A stretch of 24,391 nt of DNA from Brumimicrobium sp051745635 (GCA_051745635.1 JBNJEH010000045.1:1-24391), one strand, 5' to 3'; numbered from the stretch's first letter, positions 1-8,653 are shown. Translations and numbers: made by a program. Notes: generated from the sequence alone by a model not told the origin.

Positions 1-833
1 TGCGTCGCCACAATAATGGGTTTTGCGTGCAGGTAACATTTTTTGATGAGCATTTTTTGAACCAATGGCACGTCTTCCATCGGTATTTCTACACCCAGAT
101 CGCCGCGAGCAACCATGATCGCATCAGTCTGACGTATGATTTCGTCAATATCTTCAATTGCCTCAGGCTTTTCAATCTTCGCGACGATGCGCGCTTTTCG
201 CTTGTTTTTGCGAATGATATGTTTGAGTTCGATGATATCCCGTGCAGAGCGAACAAAAGACAAACCAATCCAGTCGACGTCCTTACTCAGCGCAAATTCG
301 AGGTCCTTCAAGTCTTTTTCGGTCAGGGAAGGCATCGAGATCACTGTGTTGGGTAAATTCACGCCTTTGTTGGAGGAGAGGTGTCCACCGTGAATAACTT
401 TTGCTTGTATTGCCGAACTTCCGTCGGAGCTAATGACTTCTAATTCGAGTTTTCCATCATCGAGGCGAATTTTTTCTCCTTTTTTTACGTCGGCGGGAAG
501 TTGAGGGTAGTTGATTGAAAATTTGGCTGCTGTGCCCTCGATCGACTCATCTGTAACGATCGTCACCTTTTCGCCCGATGTTAACTCAATACCGTCATTT
601 TTCATTTTTCGCACGCGGATTTTTGGTCCTTGCAAATCGGCGAGAAGCGCGACATTTAATCCCGTTTCATCGTTGAGTTCTCTTACATTTTGGATCACCT
701 GATCGTGGTCGTCGTAAGTTCCGTGGGAAAAATTTAATCGTGCCACATTCATCCCCTCCTGCATCATTTCCAAAAGGGTCGATTTATCGGATGAAGAGGG
801 ACCGATGGTCGCCACTATTTTTGTTCTTTTCAT
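1..833 (-). CDS. pyk: Pyruvate kinase, 3'-truncated by window edge
   Basis: Pyruvate kinase catalyses the last step of glycolysis in the cytoplasm, phosphoenolpyruvate plus ADP to pyruvate plus ATP. The first 277 codons are present, read from the ATG at 831-833 and leaving the window at the left edge; bacterial enzymes are about 470-480 aa. The protein opens MKRTKIVATIGPSS, the standard N-terminus. The substrate-binding segment ARLNFSHG lies at residues 31-38, the catalytic-lysine motif KIEKPEA at 219-225, and the metal-binding MVARGDLGVEIP at 240-251. The visible part stops at IVAT, just before the expected TQMLESM. The beta-barrel B domain (about 70-170) is present. The IPExxxVDY gene ends 22 bases upstream on the same strand, so the two are probably cotranscribed. 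No frameshift or missing active-site residue is seen in the visible part. Confidence 0.97.
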   Translation of the reverse strand, partial: MKRTKIVATIGPSSSDKSTLLEMMQEGMNVARLNFSHGTYDDHDQVIQNVRELNDETGLNVALLADLQGPKIRVRKMKNDGIELTSGEKVTIVTDESIEGTAAKFSINYPQLPADVKKGEKIRLDDGKLELEVISSDGSSAIQAKVIHGGHLSSNKGVNLPNTVISMPSLTEKDLKDLEFALSKDVDWIGLSFVRSARDIIELKHIIRKNKRKARIVAKIEKPEAIEDIDEIIRQTDAIMVARGDLGVEIPMEDVPLVQKMLIKKCYLHAKPIIVAT

Positions 834-855
834 AGTATTCAATTTTATTTAATCT

Positions 856-1275
856 TTAAAAGATCAATTTGTTACTCGACCGCAATTCGTTTGGATCAAA
901 GTAAAATGCCGTCAATATACACGATATCTCTTTGAGCTGTGTTAATAAATCATCAATTTCCACCAGCCCGGCTTCTTTTACCACCAAAAAGTAATCAATC
1001 TGGGCTTTTTCCGGTATTAAAAACTGATTTTTACATCTATTCTGTATAAGGTAAAAGTCGCGTATGTCTAATTCATCGTACCACTCGTAAAAGGAATGCG
1101 ACGATATGACTTCCCCTTTTTTGCCCGATACCATAAAAGGTTCTACGGATTTCTCTAAATGTAAGTTTAATTTATCATTTAAAGCCCAGCAAACGCGATA
1201 ATCACGCTGATGACTGCACAACCCAAAGAGGTCAAAGTTCAAATCATCTTCTAATTGCAGCGTGTGTTTTGCCAT
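856..1275 (-). CDS. IPExxxVDY family protein
   Basis: Small cytoplasmic protein of 139 aa belonging to the IPExxxVDY family, which takes its name from a motif seen here as IPEKAQIDY at residues 87-95. The family is known from Bacteroidota and is typically found next to pyruvate kinase, as here; its biochemical role is not established. No signal peptide or membrane segment is visible. The N-terminal half (LEDDLNFDLFGL, then CWALNDKLNL) fits the family layout. A -7-like element, TAATTTTG, lies about 23 bases upstream of the ATG, so the gene and the following pyk probably form a separate transcription unit from the glycosidase gene upstream. Family assignment rests on the motif plus context. Confidence 0.85.
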   Translation of the reverse strand: MAKHTLQLEDDLNFDLFGLCSHQRDYRVCWALNDKLNLHLEKSVEPFMVSGKKGEVISSHSFYEWYDELDIRDFYLIQNRCKNQFLIPEKAQIDYFLVVKEAGLVEIDDLLTQLKEISCILTAFYFDPNELRSSNKLIF

Positions 1276-1297
1276 GAAACGTAGTTCTTTTGTACCG

Positions 1298-1305
1298 CAA
1301 AATTA
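1298..1305 (-). promoter_or_regulatory. Bacteroidota -7 element upstream of IPExxxVDY-pyk
   Basis: Read on the minus strand the sequence is TAATTTTG, an exact match to the Bacteroidota -7 consensus TAnnTTTG. It sits about 23 bases before the ATG of the IPExxxVDY gene, in the 55-base gap. No TTTG is found at the expected -33 distance, so this is a partial promoter match. Confidence 0.5.
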
Positions 1306-1330
1306 ACGAATCCTATTGAATACGCGGCAT

Positions 1331-3469
1331 CTATTTCGCTTCTTCAATCCGATAGTTGATCAATGGGTTTTGGTCCATCTGAGGGGTGAGCACAGGATGT
1401 TTTAGTGTAATCTTTCCAAATATTGAACTGCGCTTTTGATGTATATTCAGGAGTTCCATCCCTTTATACCCGAAATAGTGGATGTTGTATTTTTTAAATG
1501 GTTTTAAGCCTTCAACTTTAATGCGTTGCGGTTTCCACGTTATCTGTTTGGCCTCTTGAAATGCCGGTTGATTCAAGAAACAAGGAGAATTTTCATTCTT
1601 CGATGCATCGCTGATTGTATGTACATTAAATGTGCGATTGTAGATGTAGCCTGAAGCAATGCTTTTAGAATTGTCAATAATGTAGTGATGTTCTACGAGT
1701 GCTCTATCACTCCGCCGGAATGCCTTTTTTTCTCGCCCGAGTAGTTGATCGCCACTCAGCAGATCGGAAAACCTTTTTTGATTGTAATGATTTTTCGCAT
1801 CGATAATTCCCTTCCACGACTGGCGCGTATCGTTCCAGCTACTGTCTCCTTTGACTTGATACGTGAAAGCAGCCCAGATATAATGTCCCGCTGCACCAGT
1901 CAAAGCATAGCGCCTGATATCCAGCTGATGCCCCTGCAATTTGGAACATTGATGGGTTCCGTCACCGTGATCGGACTCACCGAACAAAACGGGTTTATCG
2001 TAGGTGTTGTGGAGGCGTTCGATGATGCAGGCCATTCCATTTTCAGAATCAGAGCAACCGTTGTTCGAACCAGTTTTTGAAACGAGTAGCTTTTCCGGAC
2101 TTTTACTGTAATACGAGATGGAAATAAAGTCAATATTGGGTTCGTACCAGGTGCTGTCCGCATATTGAGGTGTTGCAGGTGTGAAATGCGAATAAATTCC
2201 TGTACTTCCCACTGGAAAGCGTCCTACGGCACCCAATATTTTGTGATCAATTTTTAAGCTGTCTTTAATGAAACCAGCGATGTCGCGGTGATAATTATGT
2301 ACCGCTCTCCTTGCGCGATTACCTGATCGTCCCAGACTGTCATAAGGCGTGTCGTGCTCGTGGCTGTGTTCGTCAATATGCCAGGGTTCACACAATAATT
2401 CGATACTGGATACTGCAGTTGAATAACCCCATCTCGCCATAATGTAGCGCGTTTTCTGACGGAGATAGCGAAGCGGTTCCTCGTTGAGAAACATATCTGA
2501 CGGCGTCTTAGAGTTCCATTTTTTCGCATAACCCGAAATATGGTTGATGTCTTTGTAGGGCCAGATGCTCGAATCGTGCCAATTGTCAGCGTAGTCGTAT
2601 TTGAACTGGTTGTAATCGCCCAATTTCATAAACATCGTGTGATACATGAGGTTAAAATTGATCAGCAGCTCCTCTTTTTCGCAATAGCTCAACATTTGAT
2701 CGACTTCTTTTGCGTAATGTTGCCGATCCTGGTAATAGCCCACTTCTTCAAACTCAATATCTGTCGAACTCGGATGCATAAAAAACCGAAAATATTCACC
2801 GCCTTCCCGACCGTACTGACGAATCATATTTTGAAATGAAGTCCAGGCCGAAAGATTGAGTTTTTCGTCTCTGTCCTGACTGTAAATGAGGTTGTTGTTG
2901 ACGTGTGGCGACGGGAAGTTAACTCCTGCCGGGTAAATGGTTTTTCCATTGCGCTGCAAATAGCGCCGACTTGAGTCGACACTGACGTGTCCGGGAGCCG
3001 AACTTTTTGCAATGTTCACCTCGAGCGGAGAGGCCGTGATGTGCTGCTGTTTTGAAATGGCGGCCTCAATTTCTACTTTCCATTTTCCAGCGTGTGGCGG
3101 AGCGAATCGAATGCGAAAAGGACGCTCCGTTTGCCGGTACTTCCAATGCTGATTTTTGGGATCGCGCTCGACCGATTGATACCAGAATCCAATGGCGCGA
3201 TGTTGCTCTCCCGTTTCTTCATGGGTAAACGTGGCGCTCAAATCAATATCCCAGGCGACAAATGGGTTGAGCCCCGTCCGTTGGTGGGGTTCGCTGTCCA
3301 GGTATTGCTGAATAGCACGCATAACAGGTGCGGGCAGTGCGGCGCTCAATTCCAGTCGTTGATTTTTGAGCCGCTCATCAGCCGGTGTTTCAACCCTTAC
3401 GTCCATGGTGTCAGCAGCAAAAGAAAATGCGCTGATCATTCCCATCAGAGAAATGATAAGATACTTCAT
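1331..3469 (-). CDS. Secreted DUF5060-type putative glycoside hydrolase
   Basis: Predicted exported protein of 712 aa. I chose the ATG at 3469 because it opens a clean signal peptide (MKYLIISLMGMISAFSFAA, cleavage near residue 19); an in-frame start 20 codons upstream would lie inside the preceding gene. Residues about 65-152 resemble the DUF5060 beta-sandwich that precedes many Bacteroidota glycosidases (NPFVAWDIDLSATFTH; RFAPPHAGKW). Residues about 168-560 look like a GH5-like (clan A) TIM barrel: YLQRNGKTIYPAGVNF at its entry, LLCEPWH with E361 as candidate acid/base, ISISYYSKSP, and VLFGESDHG with E498 as candidate nucleophile. The C-terminal 130 residues look like a small beta domain. 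The substrate is unknown. It is the last gene of the rpoN-led group, 10 bases after the cyclase-family gene. The glycosidase call is inference from domain pattern; the exact family is unresolved. Confidence 0.75.
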   Translation of the reverse strand: MKYLIISLMGMISAFSFAADTMDVRVETPADERLKNQRLELSAALPAPVMRAIQQYLDSEPHQRTGLNPFVAWDIDLSATFTHEETGEQHRAIGFWYQSVERDPKNQHWKYRQTERPFRIRFAPPHAGKWKVEIEAAISKQQHITASPLEVNIAKSSAPGHVSVDSSRRYLQRNGKTIYPAGVNFPSPHVNNNLIYSQDRDEKLNLSAWTSFQNMIRQYGREGGEYFRFFMHPSSTDIEFEEVGYYQDRQHYAKEVDQMLSYCEKEELLINFNLMYHTMFMKLGDYNQFKYDYADNWHDSSIWPYKDINHISGYAKKWNSKTPSDMFLNEEPLRYLRQKTRYIMARWGYSTAVSSIELLCEPWHIDEHSHEHDTPYDSLGRSGNRARRAVHNYHRDIAGFIKDSLKIDHKILGAVGRFPVGSTGIYSHFTPATPQYADSTWYEPNIDFISISYYSKSPEKLLVSKTGSNNGCSDSENGMACIIERLHNTYDKPVLFGESDHGDGTHQCSKLQGHQLDIRRYALTGAAGHYIWAAFTYQVKGDSSWNDTRQSWKGIIDAKNHYNQKRFSDLLSGDQLLGREKKAFRRSDRALVEHHYIIDNSKSIASGYIYNRTFNVHTISDASKNENSPCFLNQPAFQEAKQITWKPQRIKVEGLKPFKKYNIHYFGYKGMELLNIHQKRSSIFGKITLKHPVLTPQMDQNPLINYRIEEAK

Positions 3470-3479
3470 AAGCATAAAG

Positions 3480-4235
3480 TTAATGAAATTCAAAAAGTAC
3501 TGGTCGACTTGGAGCAGCATCATTTTCAAAAGGAGCCACTTGTAAATTCAAGAGGTAATCTCCGTCTTTTATCGCGTCGGGTATGTAAATCATTTCCGTA
3601 ATTGTACGATCGAACTGAGGCGCATCGGGCACGCCCCAAAAACCGTGATGAAACGCAAGTTTTCCGTCATCGAACTCGGGATCCACGCTCGGTAGGTCGA
3701 CCAACAGGTGCCGTACACCCATCTTTTCTAATAACGGAAGACAATCAGGAGAAAGGTAAGGAGGATTTGTATCTGAATAATTGCGTTGTTTTTTAGAAAG
3801 CGAGTTCGGTCGTGTGCGGATGATCAATGCTTCAATATCGCTTCTGTCTGCCAGCGGTTCCAGCTGATCTCTCAAAACAACCCGATCGACGCGATCGGCT
3901 TCGACCACTGGTACATCGACGGGGTCAACCGACAGTAAAGTAGCATTAAAAAAATAGGTGTTGAGGTGCTCATTAATGCTGTAAACCTTTTCAGTGATGT
4001 GTCCGAGACATTCAGTATGCGTTCCGTGACCGTGCGGATTAAAAAAGATATTTCGGAAATTTACCGTTCCTCCTTCTGCGACAGCGCCCGTCCAGTTGTC
4101 CGTCCTTACGGGTTCTATGATGGGAGGTTCCACGTACCAGGCGCGCGGGTTTTCAGAAGTGTTGGAAAGCGGAATTGAAATATCTTTTCCGCTCTGAAGA
4201 TCTATTTTTTTACCATCTGCTGTCGTTAAAATCAT
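3480..4235 (-). CDS. Cyclase family protein (kynurenine formamidase-like metal hydrolase)
   Basis: A 251 aa protein of the cyclase family (Pfam Cyclase), which includes kynurenine formamidase KynB and related metal-dependent amidohydrolases. The metal-site region reads NPHGHGTHTECLGH at residues 66-79; H73, E75 and H79 match the GTHxD...H positions, with Glu replacing the usual Asp. A second family block, LLVDLPSVDPEFDDG, followed by HHGFWG, is present near residues 178-200. No signal peptide is visible, so it is probably cytoplasmic. Its ATG overlaps the stop codon of the M48 gene by four bases (ATGA), which argues for translational coupling. Whether it acts on N-formylkynurenine cannot be told from the sequence; no other kynurenine genes lie beside it, although a possible aminomuconate-type dehydrogenase is encoded 18 kb away. 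Confidence 0.85.
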   Translation of the reverse strand: MILTTADGKKIDLQSGKDISIPLSNTSENPRAWYVEPPIIEPVRTDNWTGAVAEGGTVNFRNIFFNPHGHGTHTECLGHITEKVYSINEHLNTYFFNATLLSVDPVDVPVVEADRVDRVVLRDQLEPLADRSDIEALIIRTRPNSLSKKQRNYSDTNPPYLSPDCLPLLEKMGVRHLLVDLPSVDPEFDDGKLAFHHGFWGVPDAPQFDRTITEMIYIPDAIKDGDYLLNLQVAPFENDAAPSRPVLFEFH

Positions 4236-5023
4236 GGCAGTTGTTTCAACATGCGCTGGTAGCGCGATTCAAAGTTGGCCGCACCCGTACAGCCTTGTTT
4301 CGTTTTCTCGTTGTAGAAAAATTCAACTCTGTTTTCCGGGCTCGGATGGGTGCTTAAAAATTCGGGAACACTTCCCCCGCCGTCTGCCTGGATTTTTTCG
4401 AAGAACTTAGCTCCTCCTGCTGCATCATATTCGGTGGGACAAAGGTAAGTGACGGAAGCTTTATCTGCTTCTGTTTCGTGGTTTCTCGAAAATTTCAAAC
4501 TAATTACACTCGTGGTGATCTGCTTAATCATATCGCGGTCTCCCGCAAGTACACCCACCAATGTCTGCACGCCATAAATTTTCGTCATTTGACGCGTCGA
4601 GTGCCGGCGATCAGCATGACCGATTTCGTGTGCCAATACCCCCGCCAGCTGCTCCTCCGAGTCGAGGTATTTCATCAGACCGGTGTAGACATAAATGTAT
4701 CCGCCCGGTGTACAAAAGGCATTTTTTGTTTCATCGTCGTGGATGATCTGGAGTTTCCATAAAAAATCATCGCGGTGCTCCACCTTTCCGCTGGCCAGGA
4801 TCCGATCGCGCATATCGTAAAGGTATTTATAAGCCTCAACATTTGATGCGCTGTCCAAAACGGGATATTCCGAAGGATTATCCGCTATCTCCTGTGCCAC
4901 TTGTGCGCCCAGTTCGCGGTCCTGTTCAATTGTAAAAAGGTTGAGGTCGGGCATGTTCTCTTTAGATGTCCCGCAAGAAACGAGCAGTGAGAGCACAATT
5001 AATCCGGTTAAATATTTTCTCAT
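4232..5023 (-). CDS. M48 family metallopeptidase, lipoprotein
   Basis: Zinc metallopeptidase of family M48 (LoiP/BepA/Oma1-like), 263 aa, predicted to be lipid-anchored and to work in the periplasm on envelope proteins. The N-terminus MRKYLTGLIVLSLLVSC is a lipoprotein signal with a lipobox ending at C17. The zinc motif HEIGH gives H132, E133 and H136; the third ligand is E183 in NHETEAD, matching the family ExxAD pattern. The segment FCTPGGYIYVYTGL before the zinc site is typical of the family, as is the late STHPSPENR block. The gene overlaps both neighbours by four bases: its ATG overlaps the stop of the membrane-protein gene upstream, and its stop overlaps the start of the cyclase gene. 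Length and motifs are complete. The specific substrate is unknown. Confidence 0.93.
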   Translation of the reverse strand: MRKYLTGLIVLSLLVSCGTSKENMPDLNLFTIEQDRELGAQVAQEIADNPSEYPVLDSASNVEAYKYLYDMRDRILASGKVEHRDDFLWKLQIIHDDETKNAFCTPGGYIYVYTGLMKYLDSEEQLAGVLAHEIGHADRRHSTRQMTKIYGVQTLVGVLAGDRDMIKQITTSVISLKFSRNHETEADKASVTYLCPTEYDAAGGAKFFEKIQADGGGSVPEFLSTHPSPENRVEFFYNEKTKQGCTGAANFESRYQRMLKQLP

Positions 5024-5679
5024 GATGCGATAATTTGATAAACGAAAATAACAATAAATTGAATGATAAATCCAAGGAGATAACCGAAACCGATTTCTTT
5101 TAATGTGTGCTGCTTGAGGTAGAGTCGGGCGGTCATGACCACTCCTCCGGCGAGAATGACAAGTACAAGTGCGAGCAACGAAAAAGATTCCATAGAGAGA
5201 AAGTAGGTGTAAATAAAACCGGCCAGGGCACCCATTCCTATGGCGTGCAGACTAATTTTCATGACCTTATTGATGTGATAGGCAATAAAACTGGTGATTC
5301 CCCCCGCCAATGCCATGCCTTTAATCGTTGCAGGAATCATTTCAGCGTTCGATTGAAAAAGCAGAAAACCAAATAAAACGAGAAAATAGAAAGCCATCAC
5401 ACTGATGGGAGTGGAACGCTCTTCCCTGCTCTCCATGGCAAAAGAAGCGATCGTCCGGTTGTACCGCAAAACCACAAAAGATAATCCAGGTGCGAGCACG
5501 AGGAATACCGTAAACAGCAGTAAAAACAACCATTTAATTTCCATGGGATAAGTATACAGCGTATCGAGTCGAAAAAACGAGGAAGGAACTGCAGGAATAA
5601 ATAAAACGATAAACAAACCGTAAATCGGCGTAAATAAAGGGAGAAACATCCACGAAAAAAATCGGGCCACTACCTGCAT
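5020..5679 (-). CDS. Integral membrane protein, possibly PAP2-like
   Basis: A 219 aa hydrophobic protein with about six or seven membrane segments (near residues 6-30, 48-70, 93-110, 115-136, 141-162, 165-186 and 196-217). The part around KISLHAIGMGALAGF vaguely recalls the third PAP2 phosphatase signature found in Bacteroidota homologues that sit next to rpoN, but I cannot see the complete KxxxxxxRP and SGH motifs, so catalytic activity is doubtful. The start ATG overlaps the rpoN stop codon by one base (TGATG) and the end overlaps the M48 gene, which argues for one transcript and coupled translation. An inner-membrane location is inferred. No other function is recognised. Confidence 0.8.
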   Translation of the reverse strand: MQVVARFFSWMFLPLFTPIYGLFIVLFIPAVPSSFFRLDTLYTYPMEIKWLFLLLFTVFLVLAPGLSFVVLRYNRTIASFAMESREERSTPISVMAFYFLVLFGFLLFQSNAEMIPATIKGMALAGGITSFIAYHINKVMKISLHAIGMGALAGFIYTYFLSMESFSLLALVLVILAGGVVMTARLYLKQHTLKEIGFGYLLGFIIQFIVIFVYQIIAS

Positions 5680-7124
5680 CAGAGTTCTTTTCTTAATCGT
5701 GCTACGGGAATATTCAACTGTTCGCGATATTTGGCGACTGTTCTTCGGGCGATATTAAATCCTTTGTCTTTCAGAAGTTTCGCCAGTTTTTCATCCGTCA
5801 GCGGTTTGCGTTTCTCCTCATCTTCGATTGCCTCGGTGAGAATTTGCTTCACTTTGCGGGTAGAAACCTCTTCGCCGGAATCTGTAGAGAGCGACTCTGA
5901 AAAGAAATGTTTCAATGAGAATGTTCCGTACTGGGTTTGAACATACTTGGAATTTGCCACGCGCGAAATCGTTGAAATGTCAAGGTCCACAATTTCTGCA
6001 ATGTCTTTCAGGATCATTGGTTTGAGCGAGGTATCATCTCCCGTCAGGAAATATTCCTTTTGGTAATTCATGATCGCAGTCATCGTGCTGAGCAACGTGT
6101 TTTGGCGTTGAATGATGGCGTCGATAAACCATCTTGCCGACTCGAGTTTCTGCTTGACGAATGTCATGGCTTCTTTGTCCTTTTTCTGGAGTTTCGCTCC
6201 CTCGGAATAGTTGCGCAACATTTTTTCGTAACCTTTGCTCACTTTCAGTTCTGGTGCATTTCTTCCATTGAGCGAAAGTTGCAGTTCACCCTCAACTTCT
6301 GTCACCTGAAAATCGGGAACGATCTGTTGTAAAGATTTAGAAGATTCGCGCATCGAACCACCGGGCTTGGGGTTCAGGCGGACAATTTCATCAATGGCCT
6401 CGCGGAGATCATCTTCTGAAATCTCCATTTTCTGAATAATCTTCTTGTAATGCTTCTTTGTAAACGCTTCGAAATGATCCTGTAGAATTTTGAGTGCCGT
6501 ATAGCGCGTAATGTCTCCGTCTAATTTCCTGTCCATTTGAAGGATGAGACATTCGCGAAGGTTGCGTGCGCCAATTCCGGGCGGATCGAGTTTTTGAACA
6601 TATTCCAGCACTTCTTCAAGTTCATCTTCCGTTGTCATGACGTTTTGTGAGAACGCTAAATCATCGACAATAGCTTCTAATTCTCGTTCTATATATCCGG
6701 CATCGTCAAGATTACCGATCAAAAAAGTCGCGATGAGCGCCTCTTTCTCTGTCAGCTGCTGTAAATTGAGCTGATTCAGTAAACGCTCCTGGAATGATTT
6801 CCCCGAACTTAAAGGAACAGCTTTTTCGTCTTCATCTTTACCTTTGTTAGATACCGATGTTTTGTAACTCGGTTCGTCATCGCCGATGTATTCGTCAATA
6901 TCGAAATCGCGTTCGTCATCTGCGCGATCTTCTTCATATTCTTCTTGTTCAAATTCATCCTCAACCTCCTCTTTGCCTTCCTCCAGTGCCGGATTCTCCT
7001 CAATTTCCTGCTTAATGCGCTGATCCAGCTCCATAGTGGGCACCTGCAACAATTTCATCAGTTGAATCTGCTGAGGAGAGAGCTTTTGCTCCAGTTTCTG
7101 CGATAATGATTGTTTCAGTGCCAT
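5679..7124 (-). CDS. rpoN: RNA polymerase sigma-54 factor RpoN
   Basis: Sigma-54 directs core RNA polymerase to -24/-12 promoters and needs an AAA+ activator to open DNA. The 481 aa protein has the full architecture. Region I (residues 1-50) is Gln- and Leu-rich (LSQKLEQKLSPQQIQLMKLLQ), where activators act. Region II (about 50-95) is a very acidic linker of Glu and Asp runs. The core-binding domain follows, then a helix-turn-helix around 375-410 (DLDISTISRVANSKY), and the diagnostic RpoN box ARRTVAKYR at 459-467 near the C-terminus. It heads a close-packed run of envelope genes, with its stop overlapping the next ATG. asnS lies 61 bases upstream on the same strand. No sigma-54 activator is encoded in the window, so its regulon cannot be judged here. 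Confidence 0.97.
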   Translation of the reverse strand: MALKQSLSQKLEQKLSPQQIQLMKLLQVPTMELDQRIKQEIEENPALEEGKEEVEDEFEQEEYEEDRADDERDFDIDEYIGDDEPSYKTSVSNKGKDEDEKAVPLSSGKSFQERLLNQLNLQQLTEKEALIATFLIGNLDDAGYIERELEAIVDDLAFSQNVMTTEDELEEVLEYVQKLDPPGIGARNLRECLILQMDRKLDGDITRYTALKILQDHFEAFTKKHYKKIIQKMEISEDDLREAIDEIVRLNPKPGGSMRESSKSLQQIVPDFQVTEVEGELQLSLNGRNAPELKVSKGYEKMLRNYSEGAKLQKKDKEAMTFVKQKLESARWFIDAIIQRQNTLLSTMTAIMNYQKEYFLTGDDTSLKPMILKDIAEIVDLDISTISRVANSKYVQTQYGTFSLKHFFSESLSTDSGEEVSTRKVKQILTEAIEDEEKRKPLTDEKLAKLLKDKGFNIARRTVAKYREQLNIPVARLRKEL

Positions 7125-7185
7125 ATAGTTAAACGCTTGTTTCTCGTATTAAGATAATGCTTTTTTATGAATGACGTTAATATAA

Positions 7186-8625
7186 TTAAAATTCTGCATT
7201 CAATGGCGTTCGGGGAAAGGGGATCACGTCCCGAATATTGGTCATTCCCGTGGCGAACATAACCATGCGTTCAAATCCCAGGCCAAAACCTGCATGTGGC
7301 ACCGATCCAAACCGGCGCGTGTCTAAATACCACCAGATTTCGGCTTCGTCAACGGAGAAGTCAGCACATTTTCGCTTTAAGACATCCATGCGCTCCTCAC
7401 GTTGTGAACCACCAACAATTTCGCCTATTCCGGGGAATAAAACGTCCATGGCCGCGACCGTTTCATCATCTTCATTTTGACGCATGTAAAAAGCTTTAAA
7501 AGACGCAGGGTAATCAGTAATTATCACGGGTCTTTTAAATTCTTTCTCCACTAAAAAACGCTCGTGTTCCGACTGTAAATCATTGCCCCAGGCAACATCG
7601 TAATTGAACTTTTTCTTTTTATAGGGTTTGGAGCGCTGCAGCACTTCGATGGCTTCTGTATATGTGATGCGTTTGAAATCATTATTGGCTACGAACTCGA
7701 GGCGCTCTTTTAAACGCATGGGTTCGCGATCTTTGGCTGGCTTTTGCTGCTGCTCTTTGTGATCCCGTTCATCCAGGAATGCCAGATCGTCGGGATAGTG
7801 TTTCAAAACAAAACTGCACAGGTATTTGAGAAATGACTCCGCCAGATCCATGTTTTCATTCAGGTCACTAAATGCCACTTCGGGCTCAATCATCCAGAAT
7901 TCGGCGAGGTGACGTGAAGTATTGGAATTTTCTGCTCTGAACGTCGGTCCAAAAGTATAGACCTGACCGAGCGCCAGTGCTCCGAGTTCTGCTTCGAGTT
8001 GTCCGGAAACAGTCAGGTTCACCGGTTTACCAAAAAAGTCAGCTGAAAAATCAATTTCGCCCTCGGGATTTTTGGGAATATTATTCAGGTCAAAATTGGT
8101 AACGCGAAACATTTCACCCGCTCCTTCCGCATCTGAACCGGTAATGATAGGCGTGTGCAAATTATAAAAGCCTCTTTCGTGAAAAAAGTGATGAATTGCG
8201 TAGGAAAGTCCGTGACGAATGCGGAAAACAGCGCCAAATGTATTCGTTCGAAAGCGGAGGTGCGCCTGCTCGCGGAGAAAATCCAGTTTGTGCTTTTTGG
8301 GCTGCATCACCGTTTTCTGAACTTCCTCAGGAGCGGCATCGCCGATGATTTCAATGGATTCAACTTGTATTTCATGGGATTGTCCTTTTCCTTCTGATGC
8401 CACGAGTGTGCCCGTTACTCCAATTGCAGATCCCGTCGTGACCCGCTTGAGAAGTGCTTCTTCAAAATCTTCATAGTCCAGAACGGCCTGTAAAGTGTGA
8501 AAAGTTGACCCGTCGTTAATTTGAATAAACCGTTTGCTCCGAAAAGCGCGGACCCAGCCCTTTACTAAAACTTTCGATCCCTCTTTCGGTTGCGCTAATA
8601 TTTCACTGATTTGCGTGCGTTTCAT
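7186..8625 (-). CDS. asnS: Asparaginyl-tRNA synthetase
   Basis: Class IIb aminoacyl-tRNA synthetase that charges tRNA-Asn with asparagine in the cytoplasm; 479 aa. An N-terminal OB-fold anticodon-binding domain (residues about 15-95, with VLVKGWVRAFRSKRFIQIND) precedes the catalytic domain. Motif 2 is FRAENSNTSRHLAEFWMIEPE (229-249), where the phrase AEFWMIEPE is typical of AsnRS rather than AspRS. Motif 3 is GFGLGFERMVMFATGMTNIRDVIPFPR (446-472). I chose the ATG at 8625 because a -7 element (TATTTTTG) lies about 20 bases upstream; the longer in-frame start at 8667 would fall upstream of that promoter. The presence of AsnRS suggests direct charging of tRNA-Asn. rpoN follows 61 bases downstream. 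Confidence 0.97.
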   Translation of the reverse strand: MKRTQISEILAQPKEGSKVLVKGWVRAFRSKRFIQINDGSTFHTLQAVLDYEDFEEALLKRVTTGSAIGVTGTLVASEGKGQSHEIQVESIEIIGDAAPEEVQKTVMQPKKHKLDFLREQAHLRFRTNTFGAVFRIRHGLSYAIHHFFHERGFYNLHTPIITGSDAEGAGEMFRVTNFDLNNIPKNPEGEIDFSADFFGKPVNLTVSGQLEAELGALALGQVYTFGPTFRAENSNTSRHLAEFWMIEPEVAFSDLNENMDLAESFLKYLCSFVLKHYPDDLAFLDERDHKEQQQKPAKDREPMRLKERLEFVANNDFKRITYTEAIEVLQRSKPYKKKKFNYDVAWGNDLQSEHERFLVEKEFKRPVIITDYPASFKAFYMRQNEDDETVAAMDVLFPGIGEIVGGSQREERMDVLKRKCADFSVDEAEIWWYLDTRRFGSVPHAGFGLGFERMVMFATGMTNIRDVIPFPRTPLNAEF

Positions 8626-8645
8626 GTGCCTTTTTTTGATCTCTG

Positions 8646-8653
8646 CAAAAATA
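8646..8653 (-). promoter_or_regulatory. Bacteroidota -7 element upstream of asnS
   Basis: On the minus strand this reads TATTTTTG, an exact TAnnTTTG match about 20 bases before the chosen asnS ATG. A good TTTG at -33 is not seen; TTCG lies 17 bases upstream. The element helps decide the asnS start codon and suggests that asnS is transcribed separately from the upstream NUMOD4 gene. Confidence 0.55.

Noticed and set aside
3092..3601. Plus-strand frame of 169 codons
   Set aside because: It is antisense to the glycosidase and cyclase genes, which have clear motifs and a signal peptide; no motif in the antisense product.
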